Origin: Pseudomonas canadensis
GTDB lineage: Bacteria; Pseudomonadota; Gammaproteobacteria; Pseudomonadales; Pseudomonadaceae
NCBI RefSeq assembly: GCF_000503215.1
Contig: NZ_AYTD01000018.1
Location: 1 to 64,000, forward strand
Direction of reading: 5' to 3'
Length of the DNA stretch: 64,000 nucleotides
Numbering within the stretch: the stretch's first letter is position 1; the number at the start of each line of letters is the position of its first letter. A program made the translations under genes and the position numbers. Shown one piece after another: positions 9,379 to 17,640 of this stretch. Under the pieces are notes generated by a model. That model was not told where the DNA came from. It did no database searches and saw only the letters and a list, made by a program, of their open reading frames with translations.

Positions 9379-10143
9379 ATGCAGACCCCTTCCGTCTCTG
9401 TGAACGACGAGCAAAAAGGCACAGTGATCGCCGATGACAAGCGCTGGAACACCCGCGCGCTGATCGTTGACGACGATGTACCGATCCGCGAACTGCTGAT
9501 CGACTACCTCGCCCGTTTTGGCATCCTGGCGCATGGCGTCACCGACGGCACCGCCATGCGCCAGGCCATGCAGGCTGAAACCTTCGATGTGGTGGTGCTC
9601 GACCTGATGCTGCCCGGTGAAGACGGCCTTTCGCTGTGCCGCTGGCTGCGCGCGGAGTCGGACATTCCGATCCTGATGCTCACCGCCCGCTGCGAGCCGA
9701 CGGACCGCATCATCGGCCTGGAACTGGGCGCCGACGACTATATGTCCAAGCCGTTCGAGCCGCGTGAGCTGGTAGCGCGGATCCAGACCATCCTGCGCCG
9801 TGTGCGCGATGACCGCACCGAACAGCGCGCCAACATCCGCTTCGACAATTGGCGTCTCAACAGCGTATTGCGCCAACTGGTGGCCGACGATGGCCTGGTG
9901 GTGCCGCTGTCCAACGCGGAATTCCGCCTACTGTGGGTCTTCATCGAGCGCCCGCGCCGGGTGTTGAGCCGCGAACAATTGTTGGATGCCGCCCGTGGCC
10001 GCTCCATTGAAGCCTTTGATCGCAGCATCGACTTGCTGGTGTCGCGCCTGCGGCAAAAACTCGGGGACGACCCCAAGGCCCCGCAACTGATCAAGACCGT
10101 GCGCGGCGAAGGCTACCTGTTCGATGCGCGGGATATCGGTTGA
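9379..10143 (+). CDS. OmpR-family response regulator
   Basis: This 254-residue regulator has a receiver domain at about 26-140, with acidic pocket DDD (31-33), phosphoacceptor Asp75 in VVLDLMLPGEDG, and Lys in MSKPFEP. A winged-helix DNA-binding domain follows, with RGRSIEAFDRSIDLLVSRLRQ in the recognition region. The start at 9379 leaves about 25 residues before the first strand. The frame is open to 9265, but that portion looks non-coding. Its stop overlaps the kinase start (TGATG), so the two are co-translated. The stimulus and targets are unknown; no specific ortholog name is assigned. Confidence 0.93.
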   Translation: MQTPSVSVNDEQKGTVIADDKRWNTRALIVDDDVPIRELLIDYLARFGILAHGVTDGTAMRQAMQAETFDVVVLDLMLPGEDGLSLCRWLRAESDIPILMLTARCEPTDRIIGLELGADDYMSKPFEPRELVARIQTILRRVRDDRTEQRANIRFDNWRLNSVLRQLVADDGLVVPLSNAEFRLLWVFIERPRRVLSREQLLDAARGRSIEAFDRSIDLLVSRLRQKLGDDPKAPQLIKTVRGEGYLFDARDIG

Positions 10144-11177
10144 TGCGCAACGCCTTCAACACGCTGTTCGGTCGACTGTTTGGCGTGTTGCTGGTGGCGA
10201 TTGTGCTGGCCCACGTGCTGGCGATCTCCTGGTTTCGCTATTACGGCCCGCCCCCGCCGCCGCCACAGGAAACCTTTGTCGAACAGCCTGACGGCACGAT
10301 GAAGCCCCTGCCCAAGCACAAGCGACCGTGGTTTGGCGGCCCGGTGGTGCCGCTGACGTTCCAGTTCATCTCGTTGATCATCGCCGCCTGGTACGGCGCC
10401 AAGCTGCTGAGCCGGCCGATTCAGCGCCTGAGCGAAGCCGCCGAGCGCTTGAGCCTGGACCTCGACAGCCCGCCCCTCGACGAGTCGGGACCGCGTGAAG
10501 CACAGCAAGCCGCGTCGACCTTCAACCTGATGCAACGGCGCATCCGCGAACAGGTCAGCCAACGCGCGCGCATGCTCGGCGCGGTCTCCCATGACCTGCG
10601 CACGCCGCTGTCACGCTTGAAACTGCGCCTGGAACAGATCGAAGACACCCGGTTGCAAAGCCAGATGCGCCAGGACCTGGACGACATGATCGGCATGCTC
10701 GACGCCACCCTGAGCTACCTGCACGAACAACGCACCAGCGAAACCCGACACTGGCTGGACGTGCAAGCGTTGGTCGAGTCCATGAGCGAAAACGCCCAGG
10801 ACCAAGGCTCCGACGTACAATTCGCCGGCACCTGCGCGCCGCTGCAGGTGCAGCCGATGGCCTTACGTTCGTGCCTCAACAACCTGATCGACAATGCCCT
10901 GCGCTATGCCGGTACGGCGCGCATCGAGCTGACGGACAGCCGCGAGGCCTTGGTGATCCGCGTGATCGACCACGGCCCCGGCATCGCCGCCGACAAGCGT
11001 GAGGCGGTGTTCGAGCCGTTCTATCGGCTGGAAGGCTCACGCAATCGCAACTCTGGCGGGGTCGGCCTGGGCATGACGATTTCCAAGGAAGCGGCCGAAC
11101 GCCTCGGGGGTCGGCTGCACCTGGAAGAAACCCCCGGCGGTGGCTTGACCGCCGTGATGTGGTTGCCCAGGGCTTAA
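10143..11177 (+). CDS. Sensor histidine kinase with proline-rich short periplasmic loop
   Basis: This is a 344-residue EnvZ-like kinase, partner of the preceding regulator. Membrane helix 1 is at about 10-30. A short periplasmic loop of about 40 residues contains six consecutive prolines (36-41). Membrane helix 2 is at about 68-88 and is followed by HAMP. The phosphoacceptor is His150 in GAVSHDLRTPL. Asn residues in LNNLIDNALRYAG and GGVGLGMTIS form the ATP site. The periplasmic loop is too small for a classic ligand domain, so sensing may be through the membrane or a partner protein. The stop codon overlaps the stop of the convergent permease in a shared TTAA. Confidence 0.93.
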   Translation: MRNAFNTLFGRLFGVLLVAIVLAHVLAISWFRYYGPPPPPPQETFVEQPDGTMKPLPKHKRPWFGGPVVPLTFQFISLIIAAWYGAKLLSRPIQRLSEAAERLSLDLDSPPLDESGPREAQQAASTFNLMQRRIREQVSQRARMLGAVSHDLRTPLSRLKLRLEQIEDTRLQSQMRQDLDDMIGMLDATLSYLHEQRTSETRHWLDVQALVESMSENAQDQGSDVQFAGTCAPLQVQPMALRSCLNNLIDNALRYAGTARIELTDSREALVIRVIDHGPGIAADKREAVFEPFYRLEGSRNRNSGGVGLGMTISKEAAERLGGRLHLEETPGGGLTAVMWLPRA

Positions 11178-12235
11178 AGCGGTTTGTCTTCCCGTCGCCC
11201 CTGGGCCTGGGTCGCGCTCCAATCCATCAACAGGCTGTAGGCCACCGCCAGCAGGGTCGGGCCGATAAACAGGCCGATGAACCCAAAGGCGATCAAGCCG
11301 CCAAACACCCCAAGCAGCACGATCACCAGCGGCAGGTTGCCGCCACGGCTGATCAGGTAGGGCTTGAGCACGTTGTCCACGCCGCTGATGATGAACGTGC
11401 CCCATACGCCGAGGAACACCGCGTAGGTGTAGTCGCCCTTCCAGGCCAGCCAGGCCGTGGCCGGGATCCACACCAGCGGCGGGCCCATAGGGATCAGGCT
11501 GAGCAGGAAGGTGACGATGCCCAGCACCAACGCACCCGGCACGCCGGCGATCCAGAAGCCGATCAACGCCAGCAGGGCTTGCGCGGCGGCGGTGCCGATC
11601 ACGCCATTGACCACCCGTTGCACCGTGCCGGCCACCAGTTCGATGTAGTAGCCGGCGCGATCGCCGATCAAGCGTTCCAGCAGACGGTGCACGAACATCG
11701 CCAGGCGCGGCCCGTCCCGATAGAAAAAGAACACGAATACCAGGCTCAGGGTCAGTTCCAGAATCCCCCCACCGATTTGCGCACTGCGCGCCAGCAACCA
11801 ATTGCCGACCTGCCCCAGGTACGGCTTGATGCTGACCATCAACGCTGCCCCCTGCTGATCAATGCTGTCCCACATGCCCACCAGCCGCTCGCCGACAAAG
11901 GGGATCGAGCCGAGCCAGGTAGGCGCTTCCGGCAAGCCGTCGACCTGGATATCCTTGATCAATGCGGTTGCATCGCGCACATGGTCCGCAAGGTTGAAGC
12001 CCAGCCACACCAGCGGCAGCGCCACCAGCAGCATCCAACCCAACGTCAGGATGCCGGCAGCCAAGGATTCCCGGCCACCCAGCCAGCGGGTCAGCAGGAC
12101 CATCAGCGGCCAACTGGCAAACGCCAGCACCGCACCCCAGAACAGCGCCGACCAGAACGGCGCCATCACCCAGAAGCTGGCACCGAACAGCACCAGCAGC
12201 AGGATTTGCACCAGTAGGCGATCGTTATTGAGCAT
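11174..12235 (-). CDS. AI-2E family transporter (PerM/TqsA-like permease)
   Basis: This 353-residue integral membrane protein has about 7-8 predicted hydrophobic segments. It has a long soluble loop around 150-200 and the family motif (I)SGVDNVLKPYLISRG near 285. The family includes TqsA (AI-2 export) and ion antiporters, so the name does not establish AI-2 transport; no lsr or luxS genes are in this window. The substrate is unknown. It is convergent with the kinase, sharing a TTAA at the stops. Confidence 0.9.
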   Translation of the reverse strand: MLNNDRLLVQILLLVLFGASFWVMAPFWSALFWGAVLAFASWPLMVLLTRWLGGRESLAAGILTLGWMLLVALPLVWLGFNLADHVRDATALIKDIQVDGLPEAPTWLGSIPFVGERLVGMWDSIDQQGAALMVSIKPYLGQVGNWLLARSAQIGGGILELTLSLVFVFFFYRDGPRLAMFVHRLLERLIGDRAGYYIELVAGTVQRVVNGVIGTAAAQALLALIGFWIAGVPGALVLGIVTFLLSLIPMGPPLVWIPATAWLAWKGDYTYAVFLGVWGTFIISGVDNVLKPYLISRGGNLPLVIVLLGVFGGLIAFGFIGLFIGPTLLAVAYSLLMDWSATQAQGRREDKPL

Positions 12236-12273
12236 GTAGGATCTCGAAAGGAAGACTGTAGGAAGACAGCTTA

Positions 12274-12298
12274 GGCGAACGGCGCGGGTCCGTTCGCC
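12274..12298 (-). terminator. Perfect hairpin after the DUF4892 gene
   Basis: GGCGAACGG and CCGTTCGCC form a perfect 9-bp stem around a 7-nt loop just after the DUF4892 stop. No T-run follows on the minus strand, so an intrinsic terminator is only moderately supported. It may instead stabilise the mRNA end. Confidence 0.45.
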
Positions 12299-12307
12299 CT
12301 GTTACGC

Positions 12308-13126
12308 CTAGCGTATCAGATGCAGGTGCAGGCCCTTGGCGTCACCCGTGCCGGTTTCCATGCGTGCGGCGCGCACGCCTTTGTCGACCAGCGCCTGGCG
12401 CCAGGCTTCGGCGGTCGGGCCGGTCAGGCTGACGCGCAACGTGGCATCCAGGTTCAGGCCACGAGAAATCAGGGTCAGCCAGGTGTCGTCAGGCTCGCCA
12501 CCCAGGGCGGGAAAATCCAGTTCGCCGGTGCTTTTCAATTCACGCAGCAGGGTTGCCGAGGTGGGTAGCAGGTCGGCCAGCGGCGCGTTGGCATCCAATT
12601 GCTCCACATGCAAATAGGCGCGGCGGTTGCCACGGGTGATGCCGTACAGCGCCACCAGGGAGTTTTCCTGCGGCGCCGCGAGGCGCAGCAGCAGGTATTC
12701 CTGCTGGCCGTCGGCGCCGACCAGCTTGGCGTTGCCGAACACTTCATTGGCCCACAGGCTGCTTTCACCGCAATCCCGTGCCTGGCACCAGAACAACAAC
12801 TGCGCGCCCTTCTCCTGCAAGGCTTCACGCGTGGCCTTGAACGCGGCGTTGGAGCTGTGTTCGGCGGGCAGTTCATAGGTGACGGCGGTGGTCTGGCCGC
12901 GGGCGATGGCCTGGCCTTCATAACGCAGTTGGCCGCTGATCTTGCGGATCGCACCCATGGGGTAGATACGTTCTTTTTCTTCGGCGGGACGGTAGTCGAC
13001 GATTTGCGAGTCGACCTGACGGGCCACGGTGGGCAAGTCCTGGCTGCCCGGTACGTCGGCGGCGAATACCAGTGGGCTCAAAAGGCTCAAGCCCAGGATA
13101 CGGATACATCCTTTACGCACGCTCAT
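12308..13126 (-). CDS. DUF4892 exported protein
   Basis: This 272-residue protein has a signal peptide of about 22 residues ending LVFA before ADVPG. The mature part resembles the DUF4892 family of Pseudomonas, of unknown function. Internal features are two Cys residues in FWCQARDCG and a mixed alpha/beta pattern. The C-terminal region may be an OmpA-like or SIMPL-like fold, but this is not established. The start codon overlaps the stop of an 18-codon ORF (ATGA). It is the last gene of the minus-strand acyl-CoA/hydrolase cluster, so it may be co-transcribed with it. Confidence 0.85.
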   Translation of the reverse strand: MSVRKGCIRILGLSLLSPLVFAADVPGSQDLPTVARQVDSQIVDYRPAEEKERIYPMGAIRKISGQLRYEGQAIARGQTTAVTYELPAEHSSNAAFKATREALQEKGAQLLFWCQARDCGESSLWANEVFGNAKLVGADGQQEYLLLRLAAPQENSLVALYGITRGNRRAYLHVEQLDANAPLADLLPTSATLLRELKSTGELDFPALGGEPDDTWLTLISRGLNLDATLRVSLTGPTAEAWRQALVDKGVRAARMETGTGDAKGLHLHLIR

Positions 13127-13179
13127 AAGATCAACGAGCCCTGGCCATCGGAGGTCGCAGCGGTGTTGAGTTTGTTCAT
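13123..13179 (-). CDS. Small 18-codon ORF coupled to the DUF4892 gene
   Basis: The frame reads MNKLNTAATSDGQGSLIL and stops in an ATGA overlap with the next start codon. A strong ribosome-binding site, AAGGGAGT, lies just before the ATG, while the DUF4892 start has no such site of its own. This suggests a leader ORF that couples translation of the downstream gene. The peptide has no membrane segment or known motif. It could be a chance frame; the good spacing and exact stop-start overlap are the only support. Confidence 0.5.
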   Translation of the reverse strand: MNKLNTAATSDGQGSLIL

Positions 13180-13228
13180 GGTTGACTCCCTTTCAATCCG
13201 CCCAGCCTCGGCAGTTGACCGCCCCAAG

Positions 13229-14083
13229 TCAAGGCGCGGAGAAGAACCGATTGAAACAGTCTGCAACAAGGACCGCGCCGGACTCATCATTCAGGTGTAA
13301 ATGGTGGCCGCCTGGCAGCGTGGTTACGGTAAAGGGTAACAGGGAAAGCAATTCGGAATGTTTCGCCAGCATGCCGTCGGCAGCGACCACCAACTGGGTA
13401 GGGCAACTCACGCGTCGCACGAAAGCCATCGCCTGTTCCTCAGTCAGGCGAACCGGTGAGGCCAGGGTCAAACGGCTGTCGCTACGCCAAGTGTAACCAC
13501 CCGGCACCGGCATCAAACCGCGCTGCGCCAGCAGTTCGGCGGCTTCGCGACTGACAGCCACCACGCCTTTCATGCGTGCCTCGACCGCGCGATCCAGGGT
13601 GCTGTAGACCGGCTTGCGCTTGTCCTGCAGGTTCAATTGCGCCTGCAAGGCCATGCCCAGCCGCTCGGCGGCATTCTCACCGCTGGCGGTCGGCGGGATC
13701 ACACCGTCGATCAATCCCAGGTGCGTCACACGCTCCGGCAACGCGCCGGCCAACACCAAGGACACGATGGCACCGAGGGAATGGCCAAGTAATGCAAAAC
13801 GTTTCCAACCCAGTTGTTCAGCGACTTGCAGCACGTCAAAGACGTAATCCCACAAGGCATAACCGGCACCGGTAGGACGATGCGCCGAATGCCCGTGCCC
13901 AGCCATATCCAGCGCAACGATGCGCAACCCCTGAAGTTTTGGCGCCAGCCGCGCAAAGCTGTTGGCGTTGTCCAGCCAGCCATGAAGGGCGATCACCGGC
14001 AAACCGTCCTCGGGCCCGAATAAATGGGCCGCCAGTTCGATATGGGGCAGGCTCAGGCGCACCTCTTCAACCGGGGTGCTCAT
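13229..14083 (-). CDS. Alpha/beta fold hydrolase
   Basis: This 284-residue cytoplasmic hydrolase has the oxyanion motif HGW (34-36), the nucleophile GHSLGA (Ser102), an acidic residue near VVAADGM, and a His in PGGHHLHL. The substrate is unknown, with esterases and epoxide-hydrolase-like enzymes being relatives. Its start overlaps by 4 nt the stop of the upstream hydrolase gene, so both are translated together. The association with an acyl-CoA ligase and a thioesterase suggests acyl ester or acyl thioester chemistry, which is inference. Confidence 0.88.
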   Translation of the reverse strand: MSTPVEEVRLSLPHIELAAHLFGPEDGLPVIALHGWLDNANSFARLAPKLQGLRIVALDMAGHGHSAHRPTGAGYALWDYVFDVLQVAEQLGWKRFALLGHSLGAIVSLVLAGALPERVTHLGLIDGVIPPTASGENAAERLGMALQAQLNLQDKRKPVYSTLDRAVEARMKGVVAVSREAAELLAQRGLMPVPGGYTWRSDSRLTLASPVRLTEEQAMAFVRRVSCPTQLVVAADGMLAKHSELLSLLPFTVTTLPGGHHLHLNDESGAVLVADCFNRFFSAP

Positions 14084-14883
14084 GCGCAGTTGCGCTCGCG
14101 GGCTTCCCAGCGGGAGAACAGGTTCTTGATCAGCGTCGCGGTGTCTTGGGGCCGTTCAAGAGGAAACATGTGGCCGCCGGGCATGGTGAGCATTTCGCCC
14201 ATGGGCAGGCGCCCGACGCCGCTGGCGTGGTGACGCATCACCACCCTGCTCTGCCGGCCGCGCACCACCGCCAGTGGCACCTTCAACTGGCGCACTTGGC
14301 CGGGGCTGGTGTGGGGCACGCCACGGTAGATGCTGATTTCGGTGGCCGGATCGAAACGCAGCCGCAGGCGATCACCCACTTGCAGCAGGCCGTGTTGCAG
14401 GTAGGCGTCAAAGCATTCGGGGTCAAAGCCACGGAACAGGGTTTTGCCGGAGAAATAGCTGCGCGCGGCGTCCAGGTCGCTGAATTCTTCCCGACGGCCC
14501 AAGGTGCGCCCGGCCGGGGTCAGCCGGTCGATAAACCCGAAGCGTTTGGCCGCGCGAATCACCCAACGGTCGGCGCGGGTCAGCACTGGCGAGTCCAGCA
14601 TGACCACGCCACGGTACAACTGCGGGCAGCGCATGGCCGCGTGCAGGTGCAACACGCCGCCGAGAGAATGGCCCACGCCCCACACCGGTTCCGGTTGCTG
14701 CTCCAGGTGGTGGATCAGCTCGTCCACCAGGTTCTGCCAGTTATCGTCCACCGGAAACCGGGGGTCGTGACCGTGCTGTGGCAGATGAGCCACCGCGTAC
14801 TCCGGAGCCAGGGCGGCGAACAACTTGCCGTAGGTGGCCGAGGGGAAACCATTGGCGTGGGCAAAAAACACGTGCTGCGACAT
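14080..14883 (-). CDS. Alpha/beta fold hydrolase
   Basis: This 267-residue hydrolase has FAHANGFPS near the N-terminus (an oxyanion turn with NG in place of HG-W), the nucleophile GHSLGG with Ser73, and a His in MPGGHMFPLERP. It is a distant paralogue of the neighbouring hydrolase. The substrate is unknown. It overlaps the downstream hydrolase gene by 4 nt and follows the thioesterase by 97 nt. Gene order matches what I recall for P. aeruginosa PA1617-PA1622. Confidence 0.88.
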   Translation of the reverse strand: MSQHVFFAHANGFPSATYGKLFAALAPEYAVAHLPQHGHDPRFPVDDNWQNLVDELIHHLEQQPEPVWGVGHSLGGVLHLHAAMRCPQLYRGVVMLDSPVLTRADRWVIRAAKRFGFIDRLTPAGRTLGRREEFSDLDAARSYFSGKTLFRGFDPECFDAYLQHGLLQVGDRLRLRFDPATEISIYRGVPHTSPGQVRQLKVPLAVVRGRQSRVVMRHHASGVGRLPMGEMLTMPGGHMFPLERPQDTATLIKNLFSRWEARERNCA

Positions 14884-14980
14884 ACCGGATCCATCTACAA
14901 AAACAGAGATTGATTGTCACCATGCCCGGCCGGCACAGCAATGACTGTAACTGCCAGGAATGATGACACTCACGCCACAC

Positions 14981-15424
14981 CTATCGTGCCGGCGGGTTCT
15001 CGCCCAGCGGCACCACAGCCATGGTCAGGCGCGACACGCAACTGGCCTTGCCCTCATCGTTGGTCAGGCGGATGTCCCAGACCTGGGTAGTGCGGCCAAT
15101 ATGGACGGCCTTGGCCACCGCTGTCACCCGCCCGCTGCGCACACCGCGCAGGTGGTTGGCGTTGACCTCCAGGCCCACGCAATAAAACTTGCTCGGGTCG
15201 ATACACAGATAGGCCGCCATGGAGCCGACGCTCTCGGCCAACACCACCGAAGCGCCGCCATGCAGCAAGCCGTAGGGCTGATGGGTGCGATGGTCGACCA
15301 CCATGCTCGCGGTCAGGGATTCGTCGTCGAAGCTTTCAAAACGGATGTCCAGCAGTTCACCGATGGTGTTTTTCTGGATTGCGTTGAGTTGCTCGATATT
15401 CGGTTGGGTGCGCCACAGGCTCAT
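14981..15424 (-). CDS. Hotdog-fold acyl-CoA thioesterase (YdiI/MenI-like)
   Basis: This 147-residue protein of the PaaI/MenI family hydrolyses acyl-CoA thioesters. The active-site helix carries QPYGLLHGGASVVLAESVGS, with HGG at 55-57 and the likely catalytic Glu64. Pseudomonas does not make menaquinone, so the MenI reaction is unlikely and a broader aryl or acyl-CoA substrate is expected. It lies 31 nt after the acyl-CoA ligase stop, which suggests that the two work as ligase and release enzyme, or as an editing pair. Confidence 0.9.
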   Translation of the reverse strand: MSLWRTQPNIEQLNAIQKNTIGELLDIRFESFDDESLTASMVVDHRTHQPYGLLHGGASVVLAESVGSMAAYLCIDPSKFYCVGLEVNANHLRGVRSGRVTAVAKAVHIGRTTQVWDIRLTNDEGKASCVSRLTMAVVPLGENPPAR

Positions 15425-15455
15425 GGAGAGTGTCCTTATTGGTTTTATTACGGCC

Positions 15456-17105
15456 CTAATCCTGCCACAGAACGGTTTCGGAACGCTCGCTCCATGTCTG
15501 GAAATATTCGCCGTAACTCGATTCGATCACGTTGCGCTTGATCTTCAAGGTCGGCGTCAGGAAGCCGTTCTCTACCGCCCAACTGTCTTTGACCACCACC
15601 AATTGGCGTAGGCGCTCATGCTTATCCAGCGCCCGGTTGACCTGTTCCAGCCAGCGCTCCAGGCTGGCACGCAGGGTTGGCAAGTCCTCACTCACTGCCG
15701 ATAACACGCACAAGCCTATCGGCGCGATCAATCCATCACCCACCACGCACACCTGCTCGATACGCGGATGCTCGGCCAAGCGGTTTTCAATCGGCGCCGG
15801 CGCCACGTATTTGCCTTTGCTGGTCTTGAAGATTTCCTTGAGCCGTCCGGTCAGGCGCAAACGCCCCTCGGCGTCCTGCTCGCCTTTGTCGCCCGTGCGC
15901 AGGAAACCCTCGGCGGTGATGGTTTCGGCGGTTTTCTGCGGGTCCTTGTAGTAGCCGAGCATGGTCGCGCCGCTGCGGACCTGGACTTCGCCTGTCGGGT
16001 CGATACGCACTTCCACCCCGGGGCACGGCAAGCCGATCCAACCGAGGGTCTGCTGGCCGGGGCGGCAGACATGGGAGTAGCCGCAACTCTCGGTCATGCC
16101 ATACACCTCAAGCACATCCAGGCCCAGGCGTTGATACCAGCGCAGCAACGCCTCAGGCACAGGCGCCGCTCCCGAAAGCGCGATACGCAACGCGTCCAGG
16201 CCCAAGCCGGCGAGTACCTTGTGGCCCACACGCTTACCGATGAAGGGCAGGCGCAACAAGGTGTCCAGGCGCTTTGCGGGAATCTTGGCGTAGACGCCCA
16301 TCTGGAATTTGGTCCAGATACGCGGCACGCCAAACAGTGCGGTCGGACGTGCCCTACGCAGGTCCGTCAGAAACGTCTCCAGGCTTTCGGCGAAAAACAC
16401 GGTTTGCCCGGTATAGATCGAGGCCATCTCGACAAACATCCGCTCCGCCACATGGCACAGCGGCAGGTAGGACAACAACCGGTCGCCCTCACCCAAGCCA
16501 AACAACTCCGTACCACGGGTGGCGGCAAACCCCAACGCGCCGAAGGTGTGCATCACGCCCTTCGGCAGGCCAGTAGTGCCGGAGGTATAAATGATGGTGG
16601 CCAGGTCCGAGGCCGCAGGTGCCGGCTCATCCTGGATCGGCGAGCAGGCTTGCAGATCGGCCCAACTGAAATCGAATTCGCCCGCTGGGCACAACGGCAG
16701 GCTGATGGTCGGCACATCCGCAGGCACGCCGGGCGCCATGGCTGGCCAATCATCAAGCTTGCCGATAATCACCAGCGCCGCCTCGGAATGGGTCAGCACA
16801 TGGGCGACAGAATCAGCGGTGAGATTGGGATACAGCGGCACCGAGACATGCCCGGCCATCCAGATCGCCAGGTCGGCAATGATCCAGTGGGCGCAGTTTT
16901 TCGAAATCAGCGCAATGTGCGAGCGGGGAGGCAACTCCCGGGCGCGCAGCCAGTGCGCGGCGCAGCGGGCCTGGTGGCCGACGTCGTCCCAGGTGAGGCT
17001 TTGCACGTCGCCACCACCGACCGGCTGCACCAGAAAGGTTTGGCGCGGATGTCGCGCTTCACGTTCGAAGAAGACCTGCAACGGCAAACGAAAAGCGACG
17101 GGCAT
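15456..17105 (-). CDS. AMP-dependent acyl-CoA synthetase (long-chain fatty acid CoA ligase family)
   Basis: This 549-residue enzyme activates a carboxylic acid to its acyl-adenylate and then to acyl-CoA. The P-loop YTSGTTGLPKG is at about 173-183. YGMTESCG (A5 motif), RTGDKGEQDAEGRL (A7/A8) and a catalytic Lys in TPTLKIKR near the end are all present. The sequence is closer to FadD-like long-chain ligases than to acetyl-CoA synthetase; chain length is not known. AAAGGAG precedes the ATG at 17105. A TetR-type palindrome overlaps its promoter (17137-17158), so induction by an acyl ligand is plausible. Confidence 0.92.
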   Translation of the reverse strand: MPVAFRLPLQVFFEREARHPRQTFLVQPVGGGDVQSLTWDDVGHQARCAAHWLRARELPPRSHIALISKNCAHWIIADLAIWMAGHVSVPLYPNLTADSVAHVLTHSEAALVIIGKLDDWPAMAPGVPADVPTISLPLCPAGEFDFSWADLQACSPIQDEPAPAASDLATIIYTSGTTGLPKGVMHTFGALGFAATRGTELFGLGEGDRLLSYLPLCHVAERMFVEMASIYTGQTVFFAESLETFLTDLRRARPTALFGVPRIWTKFQMGVYAKIPAKRLDTLLRLPFIGKRVGHKVLAGLGLDALRIALSGAAPVPEALLRWYQRLGLDVLEVYGMTESCGYSHVCRPGQQTLGWIGLPCPGVEVRIDPTGEVQVRSGATMLGYYKDPQKTAETITAEGFLRTGDKGEQDAEGRLRLTGRLKEIFKTSKGKYVAPAPIENRLAEHPRIEQVCVVGDGLIAPIGLCVLSAVSEDLPTLRASLERWLEQVNRALDKHERLRQLVVVKDSWAVENGFLTPTLKIKRNVIESSYGEYFQTWSERSETVLWQD

Positions 17106-17136
17106 GGGACGCGCTCCTTTGTGGTCCGACGATAGC

Positions 17137-17158
17137 CAACCAAGCACTTGCTTGGTTG
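17137..17158 (-). promoter_or_regulatory. 22-bp palindromic operator candidate upstream of the acyl-CoA ligase
   Basis: Perfect 10-bp arms CAACCAAGCA and TGCTTGGTTG flank a 2-nt centre. On the minus strand it follows a TATATAG -10-like element (about 17160-17166) directly, so a bound protein would cover the transcription start. Such near-perfect palindromes are typical of TetR-family operators of acyl-CoA genes. No TetR gene lies nearby. Confidence 0.65.
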
Positions 17159-17190
17159 ACTATATAGCACACACAAAGCCGCGATAAAGC

Positions 17191-17640
17191 CTACGGGTTC
17201 TTCACACTGACCAGGCTCATCAGCCCCGCCAGCGGGAAATCCCCTTCCAGTTCCGCCAGGCTGGCGGTGTGCATCGGCTGCGGCTGGCGCTGGTGGCCGT
17301 GCTGCAGAAAGCTGATCAGGCTGCCCACCAACGGTTGATGGCTGACCAGCAGCACATTGTCATCAGTGTCGAGCTTTTCCAGCACCTGCGACGGATTACC
17401 CTCGGGCGTCAGCCACGGCACTGTGCGAATCTCAGGCTCAAAGCCCAAGGCCTCACGCACCAGCTGCGCGGTCTGCTGCGCCCGCACATAGGGGCTGGCA
17501 ATGATCGCGCTGAGGGGCTGGCCGATCAGTTGCGCAGCACTGCGCAACACTTCGGCGCGGCCATGCTCGGTGAGGTTGCGCTCGGCATCGGTGCGCGCAT
17601 GCCCTTCGGCCTCACCGTGGCGCAGGATCCACAGCTTCAC
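17191..17640 (-). CDS. sixA: Phosphohistidine phosphatase SixA
   Basis: This 149-residue member of the histidine phosphatase superfamily has the RHGE motif at 7-10 (catalytic His8), Arg and Asp in DAERNLTEHG, and a second His in VSHQP. SixA in E. coli removes phosphate from His of HPt domains or phosphotransfer proteins such as NPr; the partner here is unknown. It overlaps the DUF4389 gene by 4 nt and is the last gene of the gpsA operon. Other small histidine phosphatases look similar, but length and motif fit SixA. Confidence 0.9.
   Translation of the reverse strand: MKLWILRHGEAEGHARTDAERNLTEHGRAEVLRSAAQLIGQPLSAIIASPYVRAQQTAQLVREALGFEPEIRTVPWLTPEGNPSQVLEKLDTDDNVLLVSHQPLVGSLISFLQHGHQRQPQPMHTASLAELEGDFPLAGLMSLVSVKNP

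Noticed and set aside
11174..12235. AI-2 quorum sensing role for the AI-2E family permease
   Set aside because: The family name is historical. No luxS or lsr genes are visible, and pseudomonads generally lack AI-2 synthesis.
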